From positions 41,306 to 105,305 of the forward strand of contig NZ_AUCU01000020.1 of the NCBI RefSeq assembly GCF_000429925.1: a stretch of DNA of 64,000 nt. The letters are read 5' to 3'. Each line of letters begins with the position of its first letter. Within the stretch, counting starts at the first letter, position 1. A model generated the notes under the pieces. That model had not been told where the DNA came from and did not search any database. It was given only the letters and a program-made list of their open reading frames with translations. A program made the position numbers and the translations under genes. Source of the DNA: Desulfatirhabdium butyrativorans DSM 18734 (GTDB lineage: Bacteria > Desulfobacterota > Desulfobacteria > Desulfobacterales > Desulfatirhabdiaceae). Positions 19,550-28,953 of the stretch are shown piece after piece.

Positions 19550-20683
19550 ATGCCATCCAGCACCGAAAGTGGGCAACCCACCGTGATTCTGGTCGCCGGC
19601 CTCGCCGGCGCCATCGGATCGACGCTTTCTGTCGCCGTCCATCTGCTCAAGACCGCACCGCATCTGGTCAAACCCTATCTGACGACAGAAGAGCGCTTTG
19701 CCCATCTGCCGCTTTCTGAAATGGTGGTAGCCGGCTGGGACCTTGCCGGCGCCAACCTCTGCCGGGCCATCGAAGACCACGGCGTCATCCCGGCCTCCAT
19801 CTGGCAACCCCTGCAAGCCCAGCTCGAAACCATACCGCTTTTTGAAGCGCCCGAGGCCGGGATGGATCTGGATGCGGCCATAGCGGCTGTTTCCAGGGAC
19901 ATCGATCGGGTCGAAAGTATGTACCCGCAGGCCAACCGGGTATTGGTCAATTTGCTGCCAGCCGCCCCGGCCCTGGCCGGAGGTGAAAACGAAGCCGATT
20001 TTCGCCGGACATTCAACCAGGCGCCCGATCGATTCCCCGATCCCGTCTATGCCCTTGCCGCCATCCACAAGGGCATCCCGGTCGTCAATTTCACGCCGAA
20101 CGAAATTGAATGGCCCTGGGTGGTTCAGCAAGCGGCTCAACAAGGCGTCCCGCTTTGCGGCCGGGATGGAAAAACCGGGCAGACATTCTACAAGCTGGTG
20201 CTGGCATCCGCATGGAAGGCCCGGAAACTGAAGATCACGGGCTGGTACAGCCTCAATATCCTGGGAAACAGCGATGGCGCGAACCTGATGGACCCGGAAC
20301 GGGCGGCAGGAAAACTGGCCAACAAAACGGAAATTCTCGAAGAAATTCTGGGGTACCGGGTAGGCGATTCCCGGAGCTGCCACAAGGTCCACATCGATTA
20401 CTATCCGCCGCGGGGGGATGCCAAGGAAGCCTGGGATGTCGTCGATTTCGAAGGGCTATTTGATCTTCCGATGAGTATCCGGATCGATTTTCAGGGAAGG
20501 GATTCGGTTCTGGCGGCCCCCATGGCCATCGACATGGCCAGATGGATGGTTGCCCTGAAACAATCCGGCCGCAATGGCCTTGTCGCGGATCTGGCATTCT
20601 TCTTCAAAAAACCCCTTGGTCTCGACCCGCCGCTGTCCTATGAGGATCAGATCAGCCGGTTGAACACCCTTGACCTTACCTGA
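19550..20683 (+). CDS. ino1: myo-inositol-1-phosphate synthase family protein
   Basis: 377 residues. The start VILVAGLAGAIGSTLS is a Rossmann NAD-binding loop; TPNEIEWPWV, CGRDGKTGQTFYK and SLNILGNSDGANL are signatures of inositol-3-phosphate synthase, which converts glucose-6-phosphate to inositol phosphate for inositol lipids or compatible solutes such as di-inositol phosphate. It lies 84 bp after nifS on the same strand, so it may be read through from nifUS, but a functional link is not evident. Bacterial and archaeal forms of this length are known. Confidence 0.88.
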   Translation: MPSSTESGQPTVILVAGLAGAIGSTLSVAVHLLKTAPHLVKPYLTTEERFAHLPLSEMVVAGWDLAGANLCRAIEDHGVIPASIWQPLQAQLETIPLFEAPEAGMDLDAAIAAVSRDIDRVESMYPQANRVLVNLLPAAPALAGGENEADFRRTFNQAPDRFPDPVYALAAIHKGIPVVNFTPNEIEWPWVVQQAAQQGVPLCGRDGKTGQTFYKLVLASAWKARKLKITGWYSLNILGNSDGANLMDPERAAGKLANKTEILEEILGYRVGDSRSCHKVHIDYYPPRGDAKEAWDVVDFEGLFDLPMSIRIDFQGRDSVLAAPMAIDMARWMVALKQSGRNGLVADLAFFFKKPLGLDPPLSYEDQISRLNTLDLT

Positions 20684-20696
20684 CGGCCACGAAATG

Positions 20697-20842
20697 CGCA
20701 CCTGACGCTGCGCAGCAGCACATGACCATACCTGACACGCACGCAGTGCTTACTTGACGCGCACGAAGTGCGTACATGACGCTGCGAAGCAGCACTTGAC
20801 ACGCACGCAGTGCGTATTTGACGCTGCGCAGCAGCACTTGAC
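20697..20842. repeat. Run of alternating short hairpin repeats
   Basis: Between ino1 and pilB about seven units of 20-22 bp follow each other. Two kinds alternate: a TGACGCTGCGCAGCAGCAC type, whose GCTGC and GCAGC pair, and a TGACACGCACGCAGTGCGTA type, whose ACGCAC and GTGCGT pair. Each starts with TGAC. The genes on both sides converge here, so the array may act as a bidirectional terminator or transcript-end structure. Confidence 0.8.
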
Positions 20843-20852
20843 CTGACCCTGT

Positions 20853-23093
20853 CTATTCCATCTCCAGCATCACCGGCCGACTCAACAGCCGCTTGATCCT
20901 CGCAACCAGCCGTTTCGGGTTCGCCGGTTTGACGAGATAATCGTCAGCGCCTGCATCGATCACTTCGACTTCCGAGTCCACTTCATCCTTGGATGTCAGC
21001 ATGATGATCGGAATATAGCGGGTGGACAGTTGACCTTTGAGCTTCTGGATCATTTCCTTCCCGTCGAGCCCCGGCATCAGATAATCGGTGATGATCAGGT
21101 CCGGTTTTTCGACATGCGCCGCCTTGAACCCTTCGTTGCCATTGATCGCCGAAACCACTTCAAAATTGTTCGATTCCAGAATATTCCGCAATACCTTCAG
21201 GATGACGACGTTGTCGTCCACGATGAGGATCTTGGGGATTTTTTCCGTCTTGGCGGAGTGGGGCAACGGTTCCTCCGGCTCGGTTTCCGGAAAGACCGCC
21301 GCCGTAACCCCTCCCACCCGAGGCAACGGCACCGCAGGCGCCGATGCCTGATCATCGGCATCTTCCAGTTCCGGAGGCGCCACGCGCAGCACCTCCTCAA
21401 TGGTGGTCAATCCCCTGATCGCCTTGCTGAGTCCATCCTTGCTGAGGACAGTGAAGCCTTCGCTTTCCGCAACTTTCCGTATCTGAACGCCCGAGACGTT
21501 CCTGTCGAGGATTTCCCGGATCGCAGGCGTGATCGTCAGTACCTCGAAGATACCCATACGGCCCACATATCCGGTGAACTGGCATGCCTCGCATCCGAGT
21601 CCTTTCCAGAATTTCTGGTGCGGGTCCAACCTGTAGAAAGGCGCCATCTGCTCAACGATCTTCGGAGAAAGCGGATCGACGACTTTGCATTTCGGACAGA
21701 TGCCTCTTACCAGTCGCTGGCCGATGACACACAGGAGTGAATCGGCAATGATGAAGCCTTCCACCCCCATATCGAGAAGACGGGTGACGGCCGACGGTGT
21801 ATCGTTCGTGTGCAGTGTCGAGAGAACGAGGTGGCCCGTTTGCGCGGCCTGAAAAGCGATCGACGCCGTTTCACTGTCCCGGATTTCACCGACCATGACA
21901 ATGTCGGGATCCTGGCGGAGAATCGACCGCAGCCCCGCCGCAAACGTGATCCCCGCCTTTGGATTGATCTGCACCTGGTTGATGCCGGGAATATCGAATT
22001 CGACAGGGTCCTCGACCGTAACGATGTTGACCTTGGGCGTGTTCAGTTTTCGAAGCGCCGTATACAGGGTCGATGATTTTCCGCTGCCCGTTGGCCCGGT
22101 CACGAGAATGATGCCCTGAGGCTTACTGATCGCCTCCTGGAAATGCCGCAGGTCATTTTCGTTGAAACCCAAATCCTCGAGACTCATTCCCCCGCCAGCC
22201 GGGTTGAGAATCCGGATGGTCACCTTCTCCCCATAGTTGGTTGGAATGGTGGAAACACGGAGATCGTATCGTGCATCCCCGAATTTGACCTGAGCCCGGC
22301 CATCCTGGGGTTTTCGCCGGATGGAGATATCCATGGTCGAGATGATCTTGATCCGGGAAACCAGCGAGGTATGGACCTGCTTGTCGATCTGCATGATCTC
22401 CCGCATGATCCCGTCCACCCGATACCGGATGACGACCGTTTCATTCTGGGGCTCGATATGGATGTCGCTGGCCTTCTGCCGGATGGCGTCCGCCAGAACG
22501 GAATTGGTGAATCGAACGACGGGAGGAAGCTCCGTCAGGTTCAACAGGTCCTGAACGTTTTGCTCCTGCTCCTTGGCCTGACTGACGATTTCGAGCCCAT
22601 CCGTCAAACCCACATCCGGTCCAAACTGCTCCTCGAGTTTCTTTCGGGGATAATGCTTGTGAATGGCTGCAACAATGTCGCTCTCGGGCGCGACAGTGAT
22701 GAAAATGGGCATTTGAATGATGAAACGCAAATCGTCTATCGCATAATATTCCAGGGGATTTGTCATGGCGACGACGAGTTGTTTCTTGATTTCCTTGACG
22801 GGAATGAGCAGATGTTTCTCGGCCATGTCCTGGGGCACCAGATCGATGATTTCCTTGGGAATGGTGACGTTGGTCAGCCGGATATAGGGAAGTTTCAACT
22901 GGCTGGCCAGCGCCTTGGCGATTTTTTCATCGTCTACCGCCCCCATTTCGATCAGCACCTGACCGATCCGTTTCTTTTTGATCTTCTGGATTTCCAGGGC
23001 GCGGGCCAGGTCCTTTTCCTGGATGAGCCCCGCCTCGATCAGGATTTCACCCAGTTTTTTGCGTTTGGCCTGTTTCGGATCGGAATCGCTCAT
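20853..23093 (-). CDS. pilB: PilB/GspE-type assembly ATPase with C-terminal receiver domain
   Basis: 746 residues. An N-terminal MshEN-type region (about 10-150; KKLGEILIEAGLI, RIGQVLIEMGAV) precedes the secretion ATPase core (about 170-560) with Walker A GPTGSGKSSTLY, the VEDPVEFDIPGINQVQINPK region and GLGCEACQFTGYVGRMGIFE with a tetracysteine zinc site. A CheY-like receiver domain (about 620-740) follows, with IVDDN and the phospho-acceptor aspartate in ITDYLMPGLDG. The ATPase powers type IV pilus or type II secretion assembly. The receiver fusion implies phosphorylation control of the motor. No other pilus gene is adjacent. The converging gene upstream is separated by the hairpin array. 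Confidence 0.9.
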   Translation of the reverse strand: MSDSDPKQAKRKKLGEILIEAGLIQEKDLARALEIQKIKKKRIGQVLIEMGAVDDEKIAKALASQLKLPYIRLTNVTIPKEIIDLVPQDMAEKHLLIPVKEIKKQLVVAMTNPLEYYAIDDLRFIIQMPIFITVAPESDIVAAIHKHYPRKKLEEQFGPDVGLTDGLEIVSQAKEQEQNVQDLLNLTELPPVVRFTNSVLADAIRQKASDIHIEPQNETVVIRYRVDGIMREIMQIDKQVHTSLVSRIKIISTMDISIRRKPQDGRAQVKFGDARYDLRVSTIPTNYGEKVTIRILNPAGGGMSLEDLGFNENDLRHFQEAISKPQGIILVTGPTGSGKSSTLYTALRKLNTPKVNIVTVEDPVEFDIPGINQVQINPKAGITFAAGLRSILRQDPDIVMVGEIRDSETASIAFQAAQTGHLVLSTLHTNDTPSAVTRLLDMGVEGFIIADSLLCVIGQRLVRGICPKCKVVDPLSPKIVEQMAPFYRLDPHQKFWKGLGCEACQFTGYVGRMGIFEVLTITPAIREILDRNVSGVQIRKVAESEGFTVLSKDGLSKAIRGLTTIEEVLRVAPPELEDADDQASAPAVPLPRVGGVTAAVFPETEPEEPLPHSAKTEKIPKILIVDDNVVILKVLRNILESNNFEVVSAINGNEGFKAAHVEKPDLIITDYLMPGLDGKEMIQKLKGQLSTRYIPIIMLTSKDEVDSEVEVIDAGADDYLVKPANPKRLVARIKRLLSRPVMLEME

Positions 23094-23175
23094 GCCCGAA
23101 ATCCTTTGCGGCAGAAGTCGGTGCCGCTGAAAAACGGCTTATTGAAGCTGATCATCGATGCATCTCCGGGAAATT

Positions 23176-24144
23176 TCATTGCTGGATGTTCACCCGGAGC
23201 AGCAAATCTCCCCGCAATCCTTCGGGGGTCTGCCTTCCCATACCTTTCAAGCGCAAAACGGAGCCCTGATGCACGTTGGGGGGTATCGTTACCTTGAACA
23301 GCCGGTTGGCAAATCCCCAGGGAATATTGACGAGTTTGGTGGCGCCGTTCATCGCCTCAAAGGAGGATACTTCTACGACACCGTAGAGATGGATATCCGT
23401 TCCGGAGCCTGTCGGTTTGACGACCTGCAGTTTCGGTGTGGATCGTTTTTCGGTGTATACGCGAATATGATCGCTTACGCCCATTGAAGGCAGCGAAGGC
23501 ATGAAGCGGACAAAGGCCATCCCGAAAAGGAAGCCGCCGATATGCGCCCACCAGGCAATCCCCCCTGCGGCATGGTCTCCTGCAGCGTTCAGAAACTGCA
23601 GCAGCAGCCAGGCGCCCAGAAAGAAATACGCCGGAATCTCGAAAAAAAACGGAATGATGAAAATGGGAAACAGGGTCAGTATCCGCGCGCGTGGAAACAT
23701 CATGACATAAGCGCCCATCACGCCGGCAATGGCCCCGCTTGCCCCGATGGTCGGGATATTCGAAGCCATGTTGAACATCAGATGCGTCAGCCCGGAGATC
23801 AGGCCGCTCAACAGGTAAAACAGAAGATAGCGGGCCGATCCCATCCGGTCTTCGACATTGTCCCCAAAAATGTACAAAAACCACATGTTCCCCAGAAGAT
23901 GCCAGAAACCGCCGTGCAGGAACATGAAGCTGAGCAGCGAAAAAAGCTGCTGGCCGACACTGAAATAGGCCGAAACGGCTGGAACGCTGTAGCGGGCGGG
24001 CACCAGTCCATAGATGTACACAAAACGGTCGAAATGAGCTCCCTGCCCGAGCTGGACCAGAAAAACCAGGACGTTGCAAACAATGAGGGATGTGTTGACA
24101 ACAGGATAGTTCTTCGATGGGATGGTATCCCGCAACGGAATCAT
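23176..24144 (-). CDS. Rhomboid serine protease with DnaJ-C-like tail
   Basis: 322 residues. Residues 1-215 form a six-helix rhomboid core: HGGFWHLLGNMWFLYIFGD, the catalytic serine 136 in GASGAIAGVMG and histidine 201 in WWAHIGGFLFG. After a linker, residues about 250-322 resemble the last beta domain of DnaJ: SFEAMNGATKLVNIP, FKVTIPPNVHQGSVLRLKGM and GLRGDLLLRVNIQ. The enzyme would cut membrane substrates, with the cytoplasmic tail perhaps binding client segments. The start overlaps the nadC stop by four bases, so the two genes are co-translated. Confidence 0.88.
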   Translation of the reverse strand: MIPLRDTIPSKNYPVVNTSLIVCNVLVFLVQLGQGAHFDRFVYIYGLVPARYSVPAVSAYFSVGQQLFSLLSFMFLHGGFWHLLGNMWFLYIFGDNVEDRMGSARYLLFYLLSGLISGLTHLMFNMASNIPTIGASGAIAGVMGAYVMMFPRARILTLFPIFIIPFFFEIPAYFFLGAWLLLQFLNAAGDHAAGGIAWWAHIGGFLFGMAFVRFMPSLPSMGVSDHIRVYTEKRSTPKLQVVKPTGSGTDIHLYGVVEVSSFEAMNGATKLVNIPWGFANRLFKVTIPPNVHQGSVLRLKGMGRQTPEGLRGDLLLRVNIQQ

Positions 24145-25013
24145 GCAGCGCTCTCCCGCTCATGGAAGGGGCCGGAGTCGATATCCATGCTGATATCGAC
24201 GCTCTTTGCCGAATGGGTCAAGGCGCCGACCGACACGATGTCAATACCTGCGCCGGCCAACCCGGGAATGGTTGCGGCATTGATCCTGCCGGAACTTTCG
24301 ATAATGGCCTTGCCTGCAATGAGACTGACCGCCTTGCGCATCGTTTCGATCGGCATATTGTCGAGCATGATGACATCCACGCCAACATCGAGGGCTTCCC
24401 GAACCTGATCGAGGGTGGAGACTTCGACTTCGATTTTCATCAGATGGGAAATGCGGCTGCGGATTCTGGATACGGCCTGGACGATTCCCCCGCACGCCGC
24501 AATATGGTTGTCCTTGATAAGCACCCCATCGAAAAGCCCCATCCGGTGGTTGCGCGCTCCGCCCATGCGGACCGCATACTTTTCAAGCACCCGAAGCCCC
24601 GGTGTCGTTTTTCGGGTATCGACCAAGTGAAGCGACAGCCCCTTCATCATGTCCAGATAGTTCCGGACATGGGTGGCGATGCCGGACATGCGCTGCAGAA
24701 AATTCAATGCCGTTCTTTCACCGGTCAGCAGCGTCCGCATGGCACCTTCCACTGTCAGAATCGTCGTTCCGGAAGCGATGAACGAGCCCTCCTCCACTGC
24801 GATGGATACCGTCACGGCTGGATCGAGTGCTTCAAAGACCGCTCTTGCGACAGGGGCCCCGGCCAGAACCAGCGGCTCTCTGGCAACGATACGCCCGATA
24901 CCCCTCATGCCGGGCTCGACCAGGCTTTCGGTGGTGATATCCCCTGTACCGATATCCTCTTCGAGGGCCAGGCGAATCAGGCGATCGACGAATGCGCTCC
25001 GCAACGGGTTCAT
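24141..25013 (-). CDS. nadC: Nicotinate-nucleotide pyrophosphorylase (carboxylating)
   Basis: 290 residues. It makes nicotinate mononucleotide from quinolinate and PRPP in de novo NAD synthesis. Signatures: LALEEDIGTGDITT at the N-terminus, ERTALNFLQRMSGIAT, DTRKTTPGLRVLEKYAV, and the C-terminal IMLDNMP and SSGRINAATIPGLAGAGID. It starts seven bases after the valS stop and overlaps the rhomboid gene by four, so valS - nadC - rhomboid is one operon. Confidence 0.96.
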   Translation of the reverse strand: MNPLRSAFVDRLIRLALEEDIGTGDITTESLVEPGMRGIGRIVAREPLVLAGAPVARAVFEALDPAVTVSIAVEEGSFIASGTTILTVEGAMRTLLTGERTALNFLQRMSGIATHVRNYLDMMKGLSLHLVDTRKTTPGLRVLEKYAVRMGGARNHRMGLFDGVLIKDNHIAACGGIVQAVSRIRSRISHLMKIEVEVSTLDQVREALDVGVDVIMLDNMPIETMRKAVSLIAGKAIIESSGRINAATIPGLAGAGIDIVSVGALTHSAKSVDISMDIDSGPFHERESAA

Positions 25014-25020
25014 GAAGACC

Positions 25021-27666
25021 TCACATGGCCTTGAGTTTATCGATATGCGTCTGAATCCGATGCCCCTTTTCCTCCAGCAGGGCCTGCTTCTCGCGTGTCT
25101 TCAGAATGACTTCTTCCGGAGCTTTGCGGACAAAGTCATCATTCATCAGTTTTTTGGATACATTGCCCAGATCGCCCTGAATCTTGCCCAGTTCCTTTTC
25201 CAGGCGCTGCAGTTCCTGCTCCACATCCAGAACGCCCTCCAGCAGGACGTAAATTTCCGCGTTCTCGATGACTGCAGCGGCAGCATGTTTCGGTTTCTCT
25301 TCCGAAGCCGTCAGTACAATCTCATTCAGTCTGGCCAGATTGCGGATGATTCCCCCCTGTTCGGCAACAGCGGCATGAATGCGCTCATCGATGCTGTGGA
25401 TCCGGCACGAAAGGTTCAGCGATGGCTGCAGGTTCATCTCGCCCCGGATATTCCGGACGGCGGAAACGATATCGATCAGCACCTTCATGCGCCTTTCGCT
25501 GTCGAGATCGATCCGGGTTTCATCGGCCTGCGGGAAAGCGGCATGCAGGATGCTGCCTTCCACCCCAGGCAGCAAATGCCAGATTTCTTCGGTAACGAAG
25601 GGGATAAACGGATGCAGCAGAATCAGCAGATCGTGAAGCGTATGTCCCAGAACCGCGCATGCCCGATGCTTTTCTTCCGGCCCGTATTTTTCGTACAGGT
25701 CCGGCTTGATGGCCTCGATATACCAGTCGCAGAATTCATGCCAGACGAATTGATACAATTCAGCGGCGGCGTTGTTGAATTGATAGCTGTCCAGATTCTC
25801 CGAAACGGATTGAACAAGCTGCTGAAGCCGGGAAAGAACCCATCTGTGGGGCAAGGCAAGCTGATCCGTCTGCGGAAGCCCGGTGCTTGTTTCCAGGTGC
25901 ATCATCGCAAACCGGGCCGCATTCCAGAGCTTGTTCACAAAATGCCGATAGCCTTCCACCCGCTTTTCGGACATTTTGATATCCCGTCCCTGAGCCGCAA
26001 AAACCGCAAGCGTCATGCGAAAGGCGTCGGTTCCGTACTGATCGATCACGGTGAGCGGATCGATGACGTTGCCCTTGGATTTGCTCATTTTCTTTCCGTC
26101 TTCATCCCGGACCAGGGCATGGACATAGACGTCGCGGAACGGCACTTGCTGCATGAAATGAATCCCCATCATCATCATGCGCGCCACCCAGAAAAAGAGG
26201 ATATCAAAACCGGTCACCAGGACGGATGTGGGATAAAATTTTCGCAGAAGCGCCGTATCCTCGGGCCATCCCATCGTGGAAAACGGCCAGAGCGCCGAGC
26301 TGAACCAGGTGTCGAGCACATCGCTTTCCTGCGTGAACCGGCAGCCGCCGCATTTCGGGCATGTTTGCGGGGCTTCCATCTCAACGATCATTTCTTTGCA
26401 GTCAGCACAGGTCCAGGCCGGAATCTGATGGCCCCACCAGATTTGCCGGGAAATGCACCAGTCCCGGATGTTGTGCATCCAGTCGTAGTAGTTCTTCACC
26501 CAGACCTCGGGCACGATACGTGTCTGACCCGTTTCCACGGCCGCAATGGCGGCTTCGGCCAGAGGTCTGGTCCGGACAAACCACTGCTTGGACAAATTGG
26601 GTTCCACAATCGTCTTGCAGCGGTAGCAATGGCCGACACTGTGACGGTAGGGCACGATCTTTTCGACGAGCCCCCTGCGGGTCAACTCATCGACGGCTGC
26701 CTTTCTGCACGCGAAACGGTCCATGCCCGCAAACGAACCCGCAGGGGCAAGCATCTTGCCGTTGTCATCGATCACCTTCAGCGAGGCAAGCTGATGGCGC
26801 TGCCCGATCTCAAAGTCATTGGGATCATGGGCAGGGGTCACCTTGAGTGCGCCGGTGCCGAATTCCATCCCGACATAAGCGTCGCGGATGATGGGGATGG
26901 GCCGCTCGGCAAGCGGCAGGATTACCGAAGATACCGAAATGTTCTGGTAGCGCGGATCCTCGGGATGAACCGCGACCGCCGTATCCCCGAACATGGTCTC
27001 GGGCCGGGTTGTGGCCACGACCAGATGGCCTTCTGCGCCGGCAAACGGATACCGGATATGGTAGAGGAAGCCGTCGATTTCCTCGTGTTCGACTTCCAGA
27101 TCCGAGAGGGCGGTATGGCATCTGTGGCACCAATTGATGATGTAATCACCCTTGTAGATCAAACCTTCGTGATAGAGCTGGACAAAGACTTTCCGGACGG
27201 CTTTGGACAATCCCTCATCCATGGTGAACCGCTCCCGCCGCCAGTCACAGGATGCGCCAAGCCGTTTGAGCTGGTTGATGATGGCGCTTCCCGATTCCCT
27301 TCTCCAGGCCCACACCGCATCGATGAACCCCTCTCTTCCCAGATCGTGCCGGGAGAGTTTCTTTTCGGCAAGCTGTCGCTCCACGACATTCTGGGTCGCA
27401 ATACCCGCATGATCGGTTCCCGGCATCCACAGGACGGCATCGCCTTTCAATCTGCGATAGCGGCACAGGATATCCTGAAGGGTGATGTTGAGGGCATGGC
27501 CCATATGCAGAACGCCCGTTACATTGGGCGGCGGAATGACGATGGAATATGGGGGGCTGTCGGAATGTTCATCCGCATCGAAAAAATGATTTTCTTCCCA
27601 GAAACGATACCATTTGCTTTCGACCTGAAGGGGATCATACCCTTTGTCGATCCGGTTGTCGGTCAT
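25021..27666 (-). CDS. valS: Valyl-tRNA synthetase
   Basis: 881 residues from the ATG at 27666, which follows GGAGCAGTT; the frame is open upstream without homology. Class I synthetase: PPPNVTGVLHMGHAL contains the HIGH-like motif, KMSKSKGNVIDP is the KMSKS loop, the editing domain lies at about 190-350 (GTGALKVTPAHDPNDFEIG), and a coiled-coil tRNA-binding arm ends the protein (LQRLEKELGKIQGDLGNVSKK). Zinc-type cysteines appear in CADCKE and CPKCGG. Confidence 0.97.
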   Translation of the reverse strand: MTDNRIDKGYDPLQVESKWYRFWEENHFFDADEHSDSPPYSIVIPPPNVTGVLHMGHALNITLQDILCRYRRLKGDAVLWMPGTDHAGIATQNVVERQLAEKKLSRHDLGREGFIDAVWAWRRESGSAIINQLKRLGASCDWRRERFTMDEGLSKAVRKVFVQLYHEGLIYKGDYIINWCHRCHTALSDLEVEHEEIDGFLYHIRYPFAGAEGHLVVATTRPETMFGDTAVAVHPEDPRYQNISVSSVILPLAERPIPIIRDAYVGMEFGTGALKVTPAHDPNDFEIGQRHQLASLKVIDDNGKMLAPAGSFAGMDRFACRKAAVDELTRRGLVEKIVPYRHSVGHCYRCKTIVEPNLSKQWFVRTRPLAEAAIAAVETGQTRIVPEVWVKNYYDWMHNIRDWCISRQIWWGHQIPAWTCADCKEMIVEMEAPQTCPKCGGCRFTQESDVLDTWFSSALWPFSTMGWPEDTALLRKFYPTSVLVTGFDILFFWVARMMMMGIHFMQQVPFRDVYVHALVRDEDGKKMSKSKGNVIDPLTVIDQYGTDAFRMTLAVFAAQGRDIKMSEKRVEGYRHFVNKLWNAARFAMMHLETSTGLPQTDQLALPHRWVLSRLQQLVQSVSENLDSYQFNNAAAELYQFVWHEFCDWYIEAIKPDLYEKYGPEEKHRACAVLGHTLHDLLILLHPFIPFVTEEIWHLLPGVEGSILHAAFPQADETRIDLDSERRMKVLIDIVSAVRNIRGEMNLQPSLNLSCRIHSIDERIHAAVAEQGGIIRNLARLNEIVLTASEEKPKHAAAAVIENAEIYVLLEGVLDVEQELQRLEKELGKIQGDLGNVSKKLMNDDFVRKAPEEVILKTREKQALLEEKGHRIQTHIDKLKAM

Positions 27667-27742
27667 AACTGCTCCTTCAAAAGAGAAAAAACACCACGAA
27701 CACGAAAAAGACCTGCGGCCAGGCGCACACGCCGGCACCCGA

Positions 27743-28531
27743 TCACTTCTGCTCCGCATTCAGCAGCAGGGCCCGCAGCCGCTGCATTTCTTCCGAAACG
27801 ATCCGCTCGACAACCTCATGGATCGATGTTGCGATCTGCTCCTGGAACATCCGCCGGATGACCCGCTCCAGCGCGTCATCGATCTGTTGTTCCGAAATCG
27901 TTTCAACCGGGGAAAGGCTTTCACCAGGGGCAGCGGCAGATATGGCCTCCGGAAGTTCACCCGGGATGTCTGCCGATAGGCGTGCCTCGGGCACCGCCAT
28001 CGCGGCATCTGATTCCCCGAAAACCGGCAATCCGATGCTTGCAAGCGTTTCGCTCTGGATTTCGGCGGGTTCCTCTGGCAGCAGTGAATCCAGAAAGATA
28101 TCCTGTTCCGCAGGAGAGGTCTCGGCCCCAGACGCCGCCTCGGGGGCCTCGCCGGTATCCGCCTGGGGCGGCGAATCGGGAAGCAGACGATCCAGATCGA
28201 GGAAAATATCCGTATCATCGGATGACACAGACGTATCCGGTTTCGGTGGTTCCGGTTCGCTTTTCGGCTCTTCGACAATGAGGCTTTCGATGGTGAGCTC
28301 CTCGATGGAAATCTCCTCCGGATCACCGCTTGCCGCAGGCGGCACGCCCCGGAAATCTGATTCGGGCAGCGGCATATCGGGATGAACCGTTTGCGGGACG
28401 GTTTCCGCTTCAGCAATCTCGTCGATCCCATCGGTCAGATCGATGATTTCCTCCCCATCCTCAGCCACTTCCTCGGTCAGATCGATGATTTCCTCATCAT
28501 CCACATTTTCCGGTGAAAATTCGGTTTTCAT
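27743..28531 (-). CDS. Acidic, low-complexity hypothetical protein
   Basis: 262 residues. The N-terminus contains the repeat EEIIDLT three times within 35 residues (with variants in between), then a long proline, glutamate and aspartate rich tract (about 40-205), and an ordered helical tail, LERVIRRMFQEQIATSIH and VERIVSEEMQRLR. The tail loosely recalls the C-terminal helices of DUF2497/PopZ-type polar organisers, which also have an acidic disordered middle, but the match is only in pattern. It precedes valS by 76 bp on the same strand. Confidence 0.6.
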   Translation of the reverse strand: MKTEFSPENVDDEEIIDLTEEVAEDGEEIIDLTDGIDEIAEAETVPQTVHPDMPLPESDFRGVPPAASGDPEEISIEELTIESLIVEEPKSEPEPPKPDTSVSSDDTDIFLDLDRLLPDSPPQADTGEAPEAASGAETSPAEQDIFLDSLLPEEPAEIQSETLASIGLPVFGESDAAMAVPEARLSADIPGELPEAISAAAPGESLSPVETISEQQIDDALERVIRRMFQEQIATSIHEVVERIVSEEMQRLRALLLNAEQK

Positions 28532-28953
28532 TTTCTGTATTCTCCTGCCCGAATGAAAGGGAACTCACCATCGCCCAGCCGTATATTTCCGGCAACGTGG
28601 GCGCTATCTACCCGGATTCGCTCTATTTCAGGCGAAAGAGCTATCACATGGCATCTGGAGTGTCAACAGAATTACCGAACAGGGCTGCAACGGCAGGAGC
28701 TGTCCCGACATTGTCTGGATGCAGTCTGGATGCTTTGGGGATCAATCCTTTCGATTCGATTGACAATTTTTCAGGGTTCTGGTAAAAATTGAACAATTTG
28801 GATCGTTTTATGCGGGTTCCCTCCGGTTTTCCAACATCTTGAACAGGGTGTCCTGTCGGTCCAACGAAAAGAACCCATATCTGTTGCGCATGGCGTCCAT
28901 ACGATGGTCGATCCGGCGTTTTCTCCTGACCCAAATCACTTCGAACCGATTTC
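28532..28953. other. 422-bp divergent intergenic region
   Basis: No gene is supported between the minus-strand acidic protein gene and ptsI. The region holds a promoter-like element for ptsI at 28760-28788 and, presumably, the promoter of the minus-strand gene near 28540-28640. A 115-residue frame on the minus strand has no family signal. Confidence 0.5.
28760..28788 (+). promoter_or_regulatory. Candidate sigma-70 promoter for ptsI
   Basis: TTGACA at 28760-28765 is followed after 17 bases by TAAAAA at 28783-28788. The -35 box is perfect and the -10 box is weak. The leader would be about 155 nt. Confidence 0.4.

Noticed and set aside
24673..27861. A 1062-residue plus-strand frame opposite valS
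   Set aside because: Antisense shadow of valS with no family signal.
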